Positions 18,222 through 29,040 are shown, counted from the stretch's first letter. The stretch is DNA of 64,000 nt from Pseudomonas sp. B21-023 (GCF_024749165.1 NZ_CP087190.1:4127501-4191500); one strand, 5' to 3'. Made by a program: numbers and translations. The notes: a model not told the origin generated them from the sequence alone.

Positions 18222-18420
18222 GGGTCGCCACATTTGGTGACCGGGCGTGAGAAACCCGACTACATATGACAACCAGCGGCTTCGTCATGGTGGCCGTGTG
18301 CGGGCAGACTTCGGTCTGACCGGGTTTGTCCTATGTCCCGGTTTTCTCACCTCGTACACGGCCGCCACCCTGACCTCGTGAGAAAGGACCTGAATGGCGG
18401 TTTTCATTGACCGCATAGGA
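18222..18420 (+). ncRNA. Multi-hairpin leader RNA before two small unknown genes
   Basis: In order: GGTCGCC/GGTGACC hairpin (18223-18242); GGG/CCC hairpin (18243-18257); ATGAC/GTCAT hairpin (18266-18288). Then comes a large element closed by GGTGGCCGTGT (18289-18299) with ACACGGCCGCCACC (18356-18369). It encloses CAGAC-TTCG-GTCTG (18305-18318) and ACCGGG-12 nt-CCCGGT (18319-18342), a three-way junction. A last hairpin, GCGGT/ACCGC (18397-18414), ends two bases before the AGGA of the next gene. It resembles a cis-acting control region. I recall similar leaders before this gene family in P. putida-group genomes but cannot confirm it here. Confidence 0.6.
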
Positions 18421-18429
18421 CTCTCTACC

Positions 18430-18669
18430 ATGAAAAAAATCGTCCCAGACCCACCCCGCCTCGGCCCCTTCATCAGCATCCGCCCCACCCTCACCCGCGA
18501 TGAAGCCATGTCCGCCGCCGTCGAAGTGGCCACCGCCATTTCCGATGTCCTCGACATCTACTTCCAGACCGAGCCCGGCGAAACCCAGGACCGCCTGTTC
18601 ACCGCCAGCGACTACCTCGGCCAGCTCGCCTGCGCCCTGCTCGAACACAAGCCACAGGTGCAACCATGA
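18430..18669 (+). CDS. Small Pseudomonas protein of unknown function (DUF6124-like)
   Basis: 79 residues, beginning MKKIVPDPPRLGPFISIRP. This N-terminal pattern recurs in a family of small P. putida proteins of unknown role. The rest is predicted helical (DEAMSAAVEVATAISDVLDIYF), with no signal peptide or catalytic motif. The ATG at 18430 has AGGA nine bases upstream. An in-frame ATG at 18394, with its own AAGGA, would add MAVFIDRIGLST, so a second start is possible. The gene overlaps the next by four bases and sits behind a highly structured leader. Family naming is from memory and is tentative. Confidence 0.7.
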   Translation: MKKIVPDPPRLGPFISIRPTLTRDEAMSAAVEVATAISDVLDIYFQTEPGETQDRLFTASDYLGQLACALLEHKPQVQP

Positions 18670-18905
18670 GCCGCGGCCATACCGCAGGCCGCACCACCTG
18701 CCTGGACCTGTTCAAGGTCGAGCCGGGCGTGACCTTCGAGGATGCCTTCAGCGAGCTGTCGGTGCTGCTCGGCTGCATTCGCCACCTGACCTGCGAGGCG
18801 GAAATGGAGGGCGACCTGCTGGCCGGCAGCTCGGCGCGCATCCTCAGCGCCATGGCCAAGGCGCTGATCGATGACATGGAGCTGGGGTTGAACAAAAGTA
18901 AATGA
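18666..18905 (+). CDS. Small Pseudomonas protein of unknown function (DUF3077-like)
   Basis: 79 residues. The segment LFKVEPGVTFEDAFSELSVLLGCI followed by a second helix (SSARILSAMAKALIDDMELG) resembles DUF3077, a small helical family nearly confined to Pseudomonas, with no known function. The start codon overlaps the stop of the preceding gene (ATGA), so the pair is likely co-translated and may form a complex. A REP pair follows directly. Confidence 0.7.
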   Translation: MSRGHTAGRTTCLDLFKVEPGVTFEDAFSELSVLLGCIRHLTCEAEMEGDLLAGSSARILSAMAKALIDDMELGLNKSK

Positions 18906-18910
18906 TCCTG

Positions 18911-19034
18911 GGGGGCCGCTTTGCGGCCCTTTCGCCGCGGTTCGTCGCCACGACAAGCCGGCTCCCACAAAGAGCAGGCCAGCGTAGCCCCTGTGGGAGC
19001 CGGCTTGCCGGCGAAAAGGGCTGTGCAGCAGCCC
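18911..19034. repeat. REP pair (GCCGGCTTGCCGGCGA type)
   Basis: Inverted REP cores CAAGCCGGCTCCCACA and GTGGGAGCCGGCTTGCCGGC lie between long outer arms. The pair follows the small two-gene operon and probably marks its 3' end. Confidence 0.85.
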
Positions 19035-19160
19035 CAGGATCCATCAACCACCACCGAACTCCCGCTACAGAACCCGGTCAGTCTTCTAAGCAGGCCATTC
19101 ACCCCGGCGCGTCTAAGCTCTGTGGGTCGGCCTAACGCCCGCTTCCAAGGAGGAAGAATC

Positions 19161-21608
19161 ATGTTGCTGTTGTGGTTGCTGGTCCTGGTGCTTGGCGCCG
19201 CGTATCTCCTGCACCGGCGCCTGGCGCCCCTGCAGATCCTCGCGGCCATCGCCGCCTATACCCTGCTGATGGGCATCTTCAGCACCGCGCCAGGCTGGCT
19301 GCTGGCGCTGATCTGGGTAGTGATCGCCGCCAAGGCGGCCTTCTTCGCCCTGCCGGAGCTGCGCCGTAAACTGTTCACCACGCCAATGTTCAGCTGGTTC
19401 CAGCGCACCCTGCCGCCGATGTCGCCCACCGAGCGCGAAGCCATCGATGCCGGCACTGTGTGGTGGGACGGCCACCTGTTCAGCGGCCGCCCCGACTGGG
19501 ACACCCTGCTTGACTACCCCGCGCCCAAGCTCAGCGAGGAAGAACAGGCCTTCATCGACGGCCCCACCGAGCAACTGTGCGCCATGGTCAGCGACTGGCA
19601 GATCGGCCAGGACCTCGACCTGCCGCCGCAGGCCTGGGATTTCATCAAGCAGCACGGCTTCTTCGCCCTGATCATCCCCAAGGAATACGGCGGCAAGGGC
19701 TTCTCGGCCTACGCCCACTCGCAGGTGGCGATGAAACTGGCCACCCGCAGCGGCGACCTGGCCTCCACGGTGATGGTGCCCAACTCCCTGGGCCCGGCCG
19801 AGCTGCTGCTGCACTACGGCACCGAGGCGCAACGCAACCACTACCTGCCGCGCCTGGCCCGCGGCGACGATATCCCCTGCTTCGCCCTCACAGGCCCCCT
19901 GGCCGGCTCCGACGCCGGCGCCATGCCCGATACCGGCGTCATCTGCAAAGGCCAGTGGCAAGGCGAGGAAGTCATCGGCCTGCGCCTGAACTGGGAGAAG
20001 CGCTACATCACCCTCGGCCCGGTGGCCACCCTGCTGGGCCTGGCCTTCAAGGCCTACGACCCCGAGCACCTGCTGGGTGAGCAGGCCGAGCTGGGCATCA
20101 GCCTGGCGTTGATCCCCACCGACCTGCCGGGCGTGGAGATCGGCCAACGCCACCTGCCCCTGGGCGCGGCGTTCATGAACGGGCCCAACAGCGGCAAGGA
20201 TGTGTTCGTGCCGCTGGACTGCCTGATCGGCGGCCAGGAAATGCTCGGCAAGGGCTGGATGATGCTGATGAACTGCCTGTCGGTGGGCCGCTCCATCTCC
20301 CTGCCCGCAGTCGGCACCGGCGCGGCCAAGTACACCAGCCTGGTCACCGGCCAGTACGCCCGCGTGCGCGAACAGTTCAACGTGCCGCTGGCCGCCTTCG
20401 AGGGCATCCAGGAGTCGCTGGCGCGCATCGGCGGCAACGCCTGGCTGATGGACAGCGCCCGCCTGCTCACCGCCCAGGCCGTGGACCTGGGCGAAAAACC
20501 CTCGGTGTTGTCGGCGATCCTCAAGTACCACCTCACCGAGCGCGGCCGCGAATGCATCCAGCACGCCATGGACGTGCACGGCGGCAAGGGCATCATCATG
20601 GGCCCGAACAACTACCTGGGCCGCAGTTGGCAAGGCGCGCCGATCTTCATCACCGTCGAGGGCGCCAACATTCTCTCGCGCAACCTGATGATCTTTGGCC
20701 AGGGCGCCATCCGCTGCCACCCGTTCGTGCTCAGGGAAATGGCCCTGGCCGGGCGCGAGGACCATGACCAGGCGCTCAAAGAGTTCGACGACCTGCTGAT
20801 GCAGCACATCCTGTTCGCCGCCGGCAACGCCGCCAGCACCCTGGTGCTGGGTTTGGGCCTGGGGCATTTCGAGAAGGTCCCGGGCGACGCCCTGAGCCAG
20901 GGCTACTTCCGCGCCCTCAACCGCCAGGCGGCAGCCTTCGCCCTGCTGGCCGACCTGTCGATGATGCTGCTGGGCGGCGCGCTCAAGCGCCGCGAGCGTC
21001 TGAGCGCCCGGCTGGGCGATGTGCTCAGCTACCTGTACCTGTCCAGCGCCGCGCTCAAGCGCTACCACGACCTGGGCTCGCCCGAGCACCTGCGCCCGTT
21101 GTTGCGCTGGGCAATGGAGGAAAACCTGGGCCAGGCGGAAAAGGCGCTCGCCGCGCTGCTCGACAACTTCCCCAACCGCTTCATCGGCTGCGCCCTGCGC
21201 GTGCTGGTGTTCCCATTTGGCCGCAGGCATACCGGGCCAAGCGATGAGCTCGATGCCGAGGTGGCGGCGCTGATCGGCCGGCGCAAAGGCGACCCGGCGC
21301 TGGAAGCCGTGCTGGAGGGCTGCTTCAGGCCTCAGGCCGAGGGCGACCCGGTGGCCGCGCTACAGACGGCCTGTGACCTGCTGGACGATGCGGCCCCCTT
21401 GCACAAGGCGCTGCATCAGGCGGTCAAGGAAGGCAAGGTGCAGGCGGCAGCCGGGCAATCGGTGATCGACGCCGCCATCGAAGCGGGTGTGCTGCAGGCG
21501 GAGGAAGGCCAGCGCCTGCATCAAGCCGAGCAGGCACGTCGGGTGGTGATCGATGTGGATGCGTTCGACAAGGAAGTGCTGCTGCCCGAGGCAGGCAAAG
21601 TGCGCTGA
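19161..21608 (+). CDS. fadE: Acyl-CoA dehydrogenase FadE family
   Basis: 815 residues, the length of E. coli FadE (814). It catalyses the FAD-dependent first step of fatty-acid beta-oxidation. Two hydrophobic segments at the N-terminus (about 1-15 and 25-55) indicate membrane association. The dehydrogenase core runs about 85-480: FALTGPLAGSDAGAMPDTG is the FAD/substrate region, and LTERGRECIQHAMDVHGGKG follows. The C-terminal half is the FadE-specific extension (DUF1974). AAGGAGGAAG precedes the ATG at 19161. Upstream in-frame codons reach back into the REP pair and are not used. Confidence 0.92.
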   Translation: MLLLWLLVLVLGAAYLLHRRLAPLQILAAIAAYTLLMGIFSTAPGWLLALIWVVIAAKAAFFALPELRRKLFTTPMFSWFQRTLPPMSPTEREAIDAGTVWWDGHLFSGRPDWDTLLDYPAPKLSEEEQAFIDGPTEQLCAMVSDWQIGQDLDLPPQAWDFIKQHGFFALIIPKEYGGKGFSAYAHSQVAMKLATRSGDLASTVMVPNSLGPAELLLHYGTEAQRNHYLPRLARGDDIPCFALTGPLAGSDAGAMPDTGVICKGQWQGEEVIGLRLNWEKRYITLGPVATLLGLAFKAYDPEHLLGEQAELGISLALIPTDLPGVEIGQRHLPLGAAFMNGPNSGKDVFVPLDCLIGGQEMLGKGWMMLMNCLSVGRSISLPAVGTGAAKYTSLVTGQYARVREQFNVPLAAFEGIQESLARIGGNAWLMDSARLLTAQAVDLGEKPSVLSAILKYHLTERGRECIQHAMDVHGGKGIIMGPNNYLGRSWQGAPIFITVEGANILSRNLMIFGQGAIRCHPFVLREMALAGREDHDQALKEFDDLLMQHILFAAGNAASTLVLGLGLGHFEKVPGDALSQGYFRALNRQAAAFALLADLSMMLLGGALKRRERLSARLGDVLSYLYLSSAALKRYHDLGSPEHLRPLLRWAMEENLGQAEKALAALLDNFPNRFIGCALRVLVFPFGRRHTGPSDELDAEVAALIGRRKGDPALEAVLEGCFRPQAEGDPVAALQTACDLLDDAAPLHKALHQAVKEGKVQAAAGQSVIDAAIEAGVLQAEEGQRLHQAEQARRVVIDVDAFDKEVLLPEAGKVR

Positions 21609-21622
21609 GCATTCGCCGACCG

Positions 21623-21676
21623 CATCGCGAAGTAAGCCCGCCCCCCAATGCGTGGGAGCGGGCTTGCCCCGCGATT
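21623..21676. repeat. REP element (GGAGCGGGCTTGCCCCGCGA type)
   Basis: An intact arm GCGTGGGAGCGGGCTTGCCCCGCGAT is preceded by a degenerate inverted arm (CATCGCGAAGTAAGCCCGC). It is located between fadE and the PA2817-like gene. Confidence 0.7.
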
Positions 21677-21761
21677 GCGTCAGCACAGGCAGCTGCGCTG
21701 CCAGCCCGGGCAAAACCGGCGTATACTCCGCCCCCCGTTTCAACCACCGAGGAGCGCCGCC

Positions 21762-22172
21762 ATGGCCAACCCCCACCTGGAATACCACCTGCAACTGCTC
21801 CACCACCTGCGCACCATCCTGGCCGCGCTGGGTGAAGCCGAACAGGTCCCGGAGGAAAGCCACGCCCTGTTCCTCGAGCGCTTCGACGAACTGCTCACCC
21901 TGCTACCGCAAGACCCGCTGCAAAGCCAGTACCTGGGCCAGGACCTGATCTGCCAGGTGATCCAGCGCTATCCTCAGATCGCCCACCTGGTGCCGCGCGA
22001 CCTGCTGTGGTTCTTTGCCGGCGACTGCCTGCACTTCATGCCGGATGAAGAGCTGGAGCTTTATCAGACGCTAGAAGAGCGCCGGTACGAAGCAGAGCAG
22101 AACGGCGAAGCGTTTGATTGGCATCAAGAAAAGCAACTGCTAGCCAAGCCTGCTCAGAGTGATATTCACTGA
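21762..22172 (+). CDS. PA2817-family conserved hypothetical protein
   Basis: 136 residues, helical and acidic, beginning MANPHLEYHLQLLHHLRTIL, with RDLLWFFAGDCLHFMPDEE in the middle. It matches what I know of the PA2817 family, found next to fadE in Pseudomonas; no function is known. GAGGAG is seven bases before the ATG. A TCCCGGCC/GGCCGGGA hairpin (22188-22210) follows the stop and may mark the transcript end, though it lacks a U tract. Confidence 0.85.
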   Translation: MANPHLEYHLQLLHHLRTILAALGEAEQVPEESHALFLERFDELLTLLPQDPLQSQYLGQDLICQVIQRYPQIAHLVPRDLLWFFAGDCLHFMPDEELELYQTLEERRYEAEQNGEAFDWHQEKQLLAKPAQSDIH

Positions 22173-22187
22173 TCTGGTATAGATGCA

Positions 22188-22210
22188 TCCCGGCCTCATC
22201 TGGGCCGGGA
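22188..22210 (+). terminator. Stem-loop after the PA2817-like gene
   Basis: TCCCGGCC, a 7-nt loop, GGCCGGGA. The perfect 8-bp stem begins 16 bases after the stop codon. No U run, so intrinsic termination is uncertain. Confidence 0.45.
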
Positions 22211-22240
22211 ACCCAAATCGCCAGAGCGGGGCAAGTGAAC

Positions 22241-22465
22241 TCACTCTGACAAATCACGATCTAGCAAGTCAGGGGGAATACCAGCCTTGCCCCTAAAAAA
22301 ATGATGCGCCGAAGAAAATAAGAACTCGGCTTCCAGTCGAAGTCGCTCTACCTGCGAAGGGGGGGGCTGCCCTTTACTTTCTTCATAACGCCTCCAAGCA
22401 TCGACCGCCCGTTTACATATCTCCAGCTGGACTTCCAAATCCGTCTTTTCGATCGTCACGGTCAT
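22241..22465 (-). CDS. Small hypothetical protein, AT-richer, orphan-like
   Basis: 74 residues beginning MTVTIEKTDLEVQLEICKRA. The ATG at 22465 has the strong ribosome-binding site GAAGGAGCA directly before it, which is why I call it real. It is helical and charged, ending DLLDRDLSE, with no recognised domain. The locus is clearly AT-richer than its surroundings and lies between the PA2817-like gene and the tRNA array, a common insertion spot. The reading frame is open upstream to 22663, but only this start has a Shine-Dalgarno sequence. No homology claim is made. Confidence 0.6.
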   Translation of the reverse strand: MTVTIEKTDLEVQLEICKRAVDAWRRYEESKGQPPPSQVERLRLEAEFLFSSAHHFFRGKAGIPPDLLDRDLSE

Positions 22466-22673
22466 TGCTCCTTCCTTGTTCAAGACAGAATGGAGTGAAA
22501 TCAGGTGCGCCCAACATTCTCCCCCGACAGAGTAATAACTGATGGAACGAGTACGAACATCGGGCTCGTAACGAGTAGCGCCATGCCGTTGTACGCCCCC
22601 AGACGACATTAGCCAACTAGTAAAATTGATAGGTGTGCCGAGCCAGCTCGCCCCAAGAACCAATCATTCGAGC

Positions 22674-22707
22674 AAAAAAAAACGCCACTTCAAAGAAGTG
22701 GCGTTTT
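22674..22707 (-). terminator. Intrinsic terminator of the tRNA operon
   Basis: On the minus strand AACGCCACTT-CTTTG-AAGTGGCGTT is followed by at least nine T. It lies six bases downstream of the last tRNA-Gly. Confidence 0.95.
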
Positions 22708-22712
22708 CAATT

Positions 22713-22788
<76 letters not shown>

Positions 22789-22868
22789 AGGGTGAAGCTT
22801 TACTGCATGTGGCGTGAAGCGCCTTGAAGACCTTCACCACCGGCACCGCCGAAACGATGCATTGAAAC

Positions 22869-22944
<76 letters not shown>

Positions 22945-22948
22945 AATA

Positions 22949-23024
22949 TGGCGTCCCCTAGGGGACTCGAACCCCTGTTACCGCCGTGAAAGGGCGGTGT
23001 CCTAGGCCACTAGACGAAGGGGAC
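22949..23024 (-). tRNA. tRNA-Glu(TTC), copy 1
   Basis: 76 nt, starting GTCCCCTTCGTCTAG, anticodon TTC in CTTTCAC, CCA encoded. It is processed from the same precursor as the neighbouring Gly tRNAs. Confidence 0.97.
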
Positions 23025-23116
23025 TAAGCCGACGCTTTTCAGCGCACCAGAACATGAACCTCACGATTCAGCCTGGATTTTCTTTTCCTGCCCTGCCGAG
23101 GCAGTGCCGGAGAAAC

Positions 23117-23192
<76 letters not shown>

Positions 23193-23196
23193 AATG

Positions 23197-23272
23197 TGGC
23201 GTCCCCTAGGGGACTCGAACCCCTGTTACCGCCGTGAAAGGGCGGTGTCCTAGGCCACTAGACGAAGGGGAC
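23197..23272 (-). tRNA. tRNA-Glu(TTC), copy 2
   Basis: 76 nt, the same sequence as Glu copy 1, and the first gene transcribed in the array. It is 4 bp from Gly copy 3, the same spacing as between Glu copy 1 and Gly copy 2, consistent with tandem duplication of a Glu-Gly unit. Confidence 0.97.
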
Positions 23273-23705
23273 ACGCTGCTCGCACTACCTATTAAAGCAC
23301 TGCTTGCTTTCACTCCCTGCTGCGTTTCGCTGTGTGCTTTACGCTGCAAGTGGCGCGCATTCTATGGATGCCTCGCAGGGTCGTCAACCCCTTTGTAGAA
23401 ATTTATTTAAATCAATGACTTCCCGTCGTCATGGGCAGTGATGCAGGATGCGTCCGGGGATTGGCGTTGCTTTTCTGACGCCGGCTCGGCAAGCTCGTAG
23501 CGATGTGCCAGCATCTGTAGGTTTTGGATTACGGGCCGATACATATAGACAAGGCTTGAGGGCCTGATCGCGGGGAAAGCCGGCTCCCACGAATCCACCA
23601 CAAATTCAATGGAGCGCAGGCTGTTCCGCCGGGCTGCACTGTTCGCTTTCGGGCGGACTCACTACACTCTCGATAGATGCAAAACTTCTTCATGAGGCGT
23701 TAACG
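23273..23705. other. Gene-free interval of 433 bp
   Basis: It holds the tRNA leader and promoter, then an AT-rich stretch, a lone REP-like core (GCCGGCTCCCAC, 23566-23594) and the upstream region of the next gene. I see no convincing gene; a leftward 64-codon reading at 23407-23601 merely crosses the REP copy. Confidence 0.6.
23359..23387 (-). promoter_or_regulatory. Strong sigma-70 promoter of the tRNA array
   Basis: Minus strand TTGACG (23387-23382), 17 bp, TAGAAT (23364-23359), followed by the GC-rich discriminator GCGCGCC typical of stringently controlled stable RNA promoters. Confidence 0.85.
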
Positions 23706-24473
23706 GTGACACCACTTCTGATCACCCTGCTTATCGTTGCAGGTATCGCGCTGCTGATCGTGATCGGCTACCTGAACAATGTGGTTGAAAACGGCAAGCT
23801 CGAGCGTGCACGGCTCAAGGTCGAACTGGCCGACCGCCTGCGCCGCTGCGGCGAGATCACCGAGACCTTCCCTGGGCAATTCATGACGCCTGCGCTGAAG
23901 CTGCTGCTGACCCGCCTCGAACTGAACCTCAACCAGCGCCAGCTGGCCCTGGACAAGCACAGCGGCGACCTCAAGGCCCGCATCGCCGAGCTGGAGGGGT
24001 TGATTGGCCTGGGCGAGCGCATCCCGGTGAGCAACCCGCCCGCGCCGATCCACACCGAGGTCAAGGCCAAGGACGTGCGCTTTTTGCTCGAGCTGCTGCA
24101 CAACCAGATCGTGCGTGCCACCCAGGAAGGTTTCCTGGCGACCAACGAAGGCAAGTACTGGGTCAAGGAGATCCGCCATATCCTGGTGCTGCTGCATATC
24201 GAGTTCTTCAACAACCTTGGCCAACAGGCCCTGCAGCAGAACCAGCCGGGCCAGGCGCGCCTGGCCTTCGAGCGTGGCGTGCAGTACCTGCGCAAGCAGC
24301 CGGAGCCCAAGCAGTACGAAGAGCAGCTGACTTATATGGAGAAACTGCTGAACCGGGCCAACGCCCAGGTGCTGGACCAGATGGAGCCGGCGGAGAACGA
24401 CCAGAATGCGCTGACCCAGGGGCTCAAGACCGATGAGGACGAGACCTGGAAGAAGAAAGTCATCTACGATTGA
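23706..24473 (+). CDS. Conserved hypothetical membrane-anchored helical protein
   Basis: 255 residues from a GTG at 23706 with GAGG upstream. An N-terminal membrane helix (about 3-23, TPLLITLLIVAGIALLIVIGY) is followed by a cytoplasmic helical region. QARLAFERGVQYLRKQPEPKQYEEQLTYMEKLL near 185-220 resembles a TPR-like hairpin. The tail is acidic. It is probably an inner-membrane scaffold or anchor, but the function is unknown. It stands alone between the tRNA array and a REP pair. Confidence 0.85.
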   Translation: MTPLLITLLIVAGIALLIVIGYLNNVVENGKLERARLKVELADRLRRCGEITETFPGQFMTPALKLLLTRLELNLNQRQLALDKHSGDLKARIAELEGLIGLGERIPVSNPPAPIHTEVKAKDVRFLLELLHNQIVRATQEGFLATNEGKYWVKEIRHILVLLHIEFFNNLGQQALQQNQPGQARLAFERGVQYLRKQPEPKQYEEQLTYMEKLLNRANAQVLDQMEPAENDQNALTQGLKTDEDETWKKKVIYD

Positions 24474-24482
24474 TACGCCTCA

Positions 24483-24630
24483 GGGGCTGCTGTGCAGCCC
24501 ATCGCCGCGGTTCGTCGCCACGACAAGCCGGCTCCCACAGGGACTGCGCAATGGCTAAGGTCTGCGCCCTACCTGTGGGAGCCGGCTTGTCGTGGCGACG
24601 AACCGCGGCGATGGGCCGCAAGGCGGCCCC
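24483..24630. repeat. REP pair with long arms
   Basis: Left ATCGCCGCGGTTCGTCGCCA followed by CGACAAGCCGGCTCCCACAG, and right TGTGGGAGCCGGCTTGTCG with matching outer arm, form a near-perfect extended inverted repeat between two convergent genes. Confidence 0.88.
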
Positions 24631-24638
24631 TTTTCATT

Positions 24639-25121
24639 TCAGCAGTCGGTCAACTCGAGGAACACCTCGACCAACCGTTCCAGCCCCGCCTGGTCGGCCG
24701 CGCTGAAGCGCGCCAGCTTCGGGCTGTCCAGGTCGAGCACGCCGATCAGCCTGCCCGCCTTGACCAGCGGAATCACCAGCTCGCTGTTCGACGCACTGTC
24801 ACAGGCGATATGCCCGGGGAAGGCATGGACGTCCTCCACTCGCTGGGTGCTACGGGTGGCCGCCGCAGCGCCGCACACACCACGGCTGAACGGAATGCGC
24901 ACACAGGCCACCTGGCCCTGGAACGGGCCGAGCACCAGTTCTTCGTTGCGATTGAGATAGAAGCCCGCCCAGTTCAGGTCCTCCACCTGGTTGTAGAGAA
25001 ACGCCGAGAACTGCGCGGCATTGGCGATGAAGTCGCGTTCGTCAGCGAACAGCGCCTGCACTTGCGCGGCCAGCAGGTCGTAGCCATCGAGGCCTTGGCC
25101 ACTGGCGTTGAGGTCGATCAT
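24639..25121 (-). CDS. msrC: Free methionine-(R)-sulfoxide reductase (GAF domain)
   Basis: 160 residues, one GAF domain. It reduces free Met-R-SO to methionine using thioredoxin. All three functional cysteines of the family are present: Cys73 (ACVRIP), Cys83 (GVCG) and Cys107 (IACDS), matching E. coli 84, 94 and 118 with a constant offset of 11. WAGFYL and SELVIPLVKAGRLIGVLDLDS are also typical. It abuts the DUF815 ATPase gene with no gap. With msrB and gpx nearby, it adds to a methionine/peroxide repair neighbourhood. Confidence 0.92.
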   Translation of the reverse strand: MIDLNASGQGLDGYDLLAAQVQALFADERDFIANAAQFSAFLYNQVEDLNWAGFYLNRNEELVLGPFQGQVACVRIPFSRGVCGAAAATRSTQRVEDVHAFPGHIACDSASNSELVIPLVKAGRLIGVLDLDSPKLARFSAADQAGLERLVEVFLELTDC

Positions 25122-26009
25122 TTATTTCTGCTCCAGCAATTGCAGCCCGACCCAATAGCGGGCGAACTGATAGGCACAACGGCCATTACGGTTGCCGCGG
25201 CCGGTGGCCCAGCGCACGGCGAGGATGTCCAGGGCTTCGTCACGCTGCCAGCGCAGCCCGGCCGGGCGCGCCAGCTGGCCGATCCAGTGCTCGACCACGT
25301 TGAGGAAATGCTCCTGGCTGAACGGGTAGAACGACAGCCACAGGCCGAAGCGGTCGGACAGGGCGATCTTGTCCTCCACCGCTTCGTTGGGGTGCAGCTC
25401 GCCGTCGACCATCTTCCAGTTTTCGTTGTCGCTCTGCTTCTCCGGCACCAGGTGGCGGCGGTTGGAAGTGGCATATAGCAGCACGTTGTCCGGGGCCTGC
25501 TCCAGCGAGCCGTCGAGCACACTCTTGAGCACCCGGTAGTCGCCCTCCCCGGCCTCGAACGAGAGGTCGTCGCAGAACAGGATGAAGCGTTGTTCGAGCT
25601 TGTGCAGCTGCTCAACCACCCGCGGCAGGTCGGCCAGGTGGTCACGCTCGATCTCGATCAGGCGCAGGCCAACGCCTGCGTGCTCGGCCAACAGCGCGCG
25701 CACCAACGACGACTTGCCGGTGCCGCGCGAACCCCACAGCAGGGCGTGGTTGGCCGGCAGGCCGTTGATGAACTGGTGGGTGTTGCGGCCCAACTGCTCG
25801 CGCTGCTGGTCGACGCCGATCAGGTCGGACAGGCGGATATCGAGGCTGACCTCCAGGGGCATCAGGTAACCGCTGCGGCCATCGCGCTGCCAGCGGGCGG
25901 CGAGGGTGCGGGTCCAGTCGATGTCCGGGCGCGGGGCCGGCAGCAGGGGTTCGAGGCGGGCGAGGACCGATTCGGCGCGTTCGAGAAAAGCGGTAAGGCG
26001 GGCGTCCAT
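25122..26009 (-). CDS. DUF815-family AAA ATPase
   Basis: 295 residues. Walker A WGSRGTGKSS lies near 100-109, Walker B FILFCDDLSFE near 155-165, and a sensor-like YATSNRRHL follows, with FGLWLSFYPF after that. This is the DUF815 (YccA/ATP-binding) family, whose cellular role is not established. The ATG at 26009 has AGGAG upstream and gives the usual length; the in-frame extension to 26087 runs into a REP pair. It is probably co-transcribed with msrC. Confidence 0.88.
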   Translation of the reverse strand: MDARLTAFLERAESVLARLEPLLPAPRPDIDWTRTLAARWQRDGRSGYLMPLEVSLDIRLSDLIGVDQQREQLGRNTHQFINGLPANHALLWGSRGTGKSSLVRALLAEHAGVGLRLIEIERDHLADLPRVVEQLHKLEQRFILFCDDLSFEAGEGDYRVLKSVLDGSLEQAPDNVLLYATSNRRHLVPEKQSDNENWKMVDGELHPNEAVEDKIALSDRFGLWLSFYPFSQEHFLNVVEHWIGQLARPAGLRWQRDEALDILAVRWATGRGNRNGRCAYQFARYWVGLQLLEQK

Positions 26010-26036
26010 GGCGACTCCTATTGATTTCAGTTTTTT

Positions 26037-26135
26037 GGGGCCGCTGCGCGCCCCATCGCCGGCAAGCCGGCTCCCACAGGTGATCACTCTTCACTGTGGG
26101 AGCCGGCTTGCCGGCGATGGGGCGCGCAGCGGCCC
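26037..26135. repeat. REP pair (GCCGGCTTGCCGGCGA type)
   Basis: Inverted cores CCGGCAAGCCGGCTCCCACA and GTGGGAGCCGGCTTGCCGGC have outer arms GGCCGCTGCGCGCCCC / GGGGCGCGCAGCGGCC. The pair lies between the divergent DUF815 and kinase genes, unusually near both starts. Confidence 0.88.
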
Positions 26136-26237
26136 TTAATCGACGATCAACTGAAATGAACAGACAGACCCGCCAGCAGCCAGGGCTGATCGGCTATGCT
26201 TGCGCAGCGCACGGAGCAAGTAACCGGCTTGGGACCC

Positions 26238-28539
<2,302 letters not shown>

Positions 28540-28550
<11 letters not shown>

Positions 28551-29028
28551 GCAGCGGCTCTATCGCCGCTTTCAGCGCCTCGGGCTTGGTGGTCGGGGCA
28601 AAGCGGGTGACCTTGCCGCTGCGCGGGTCGACCAGGAACTTGGTGAAGTTCCACTTGATCTTCTGCGTGCCCAGCAGGCCCGGCGCGCGGCGCTTGAGCT
28701 CGGCGAACAGCGGGTGGGCGCCGGGGCCGTTGACTTCGATCTTGCGAAACAGCGGGAAGCTCACGCCGAAGTTGAGCTCGCAGAACTGCGCGATCTCCCG
28801 GGCGTCGCCCGGCTCTTGCTTGCCGAACTGGTTGCAGGGGAAGCCCAGCACCACCAGGCCCTGGCGCTGGTAGTCCTGCCATAGGCGCTCGAGCCCTTTG
28901 TACTGCGGGGTGAAACCGCACTGGCTGGCGGTGTTGACCACCAGCAGCGCCTTGCCGGCGAAGTCGCCCAGCACTTTCTGCTCACCGCCAAGGGTGACGC
29001 AGGGGATGTCCAGCAGCGCATCGGCCAT
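28540..29028 (-). CDS. gpx: Glutathione peroxidase (thiol peroxidase type)
   Basis: 162 residues. The active site NTASQCGFTPQY has Cys in place of selenocysteine. FPCNQFGKQEP contains the conserved Gln and the second (resolving) Cys, and KWNFTKFLVD contributes the Trp-Asn of the catalytic tetrad. Such enzymes reduce H2O2 and organic peroxides, often with thioredoxin. The 3' end overlaps the convergent kinase gene by 11 bp. msrB lies 12 bp upstream, so the two are likely co-transcribed. Confidence 0.94.
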
Positions 29029-29040
29029 GTTCGCTCTCCG

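Noticed and set aside
18921..19160. 80-codon N-terminal extension of fadE
   Set aside because: It translates the REP pair, while AGGAGG and the FadE-like N-terminus support the ATG at 19161.
23407..23601. 64-codon leftward frame upstream of the tRNA promoter
   Set aside because: It crosses a REP-like core and has no start signal or similarity.
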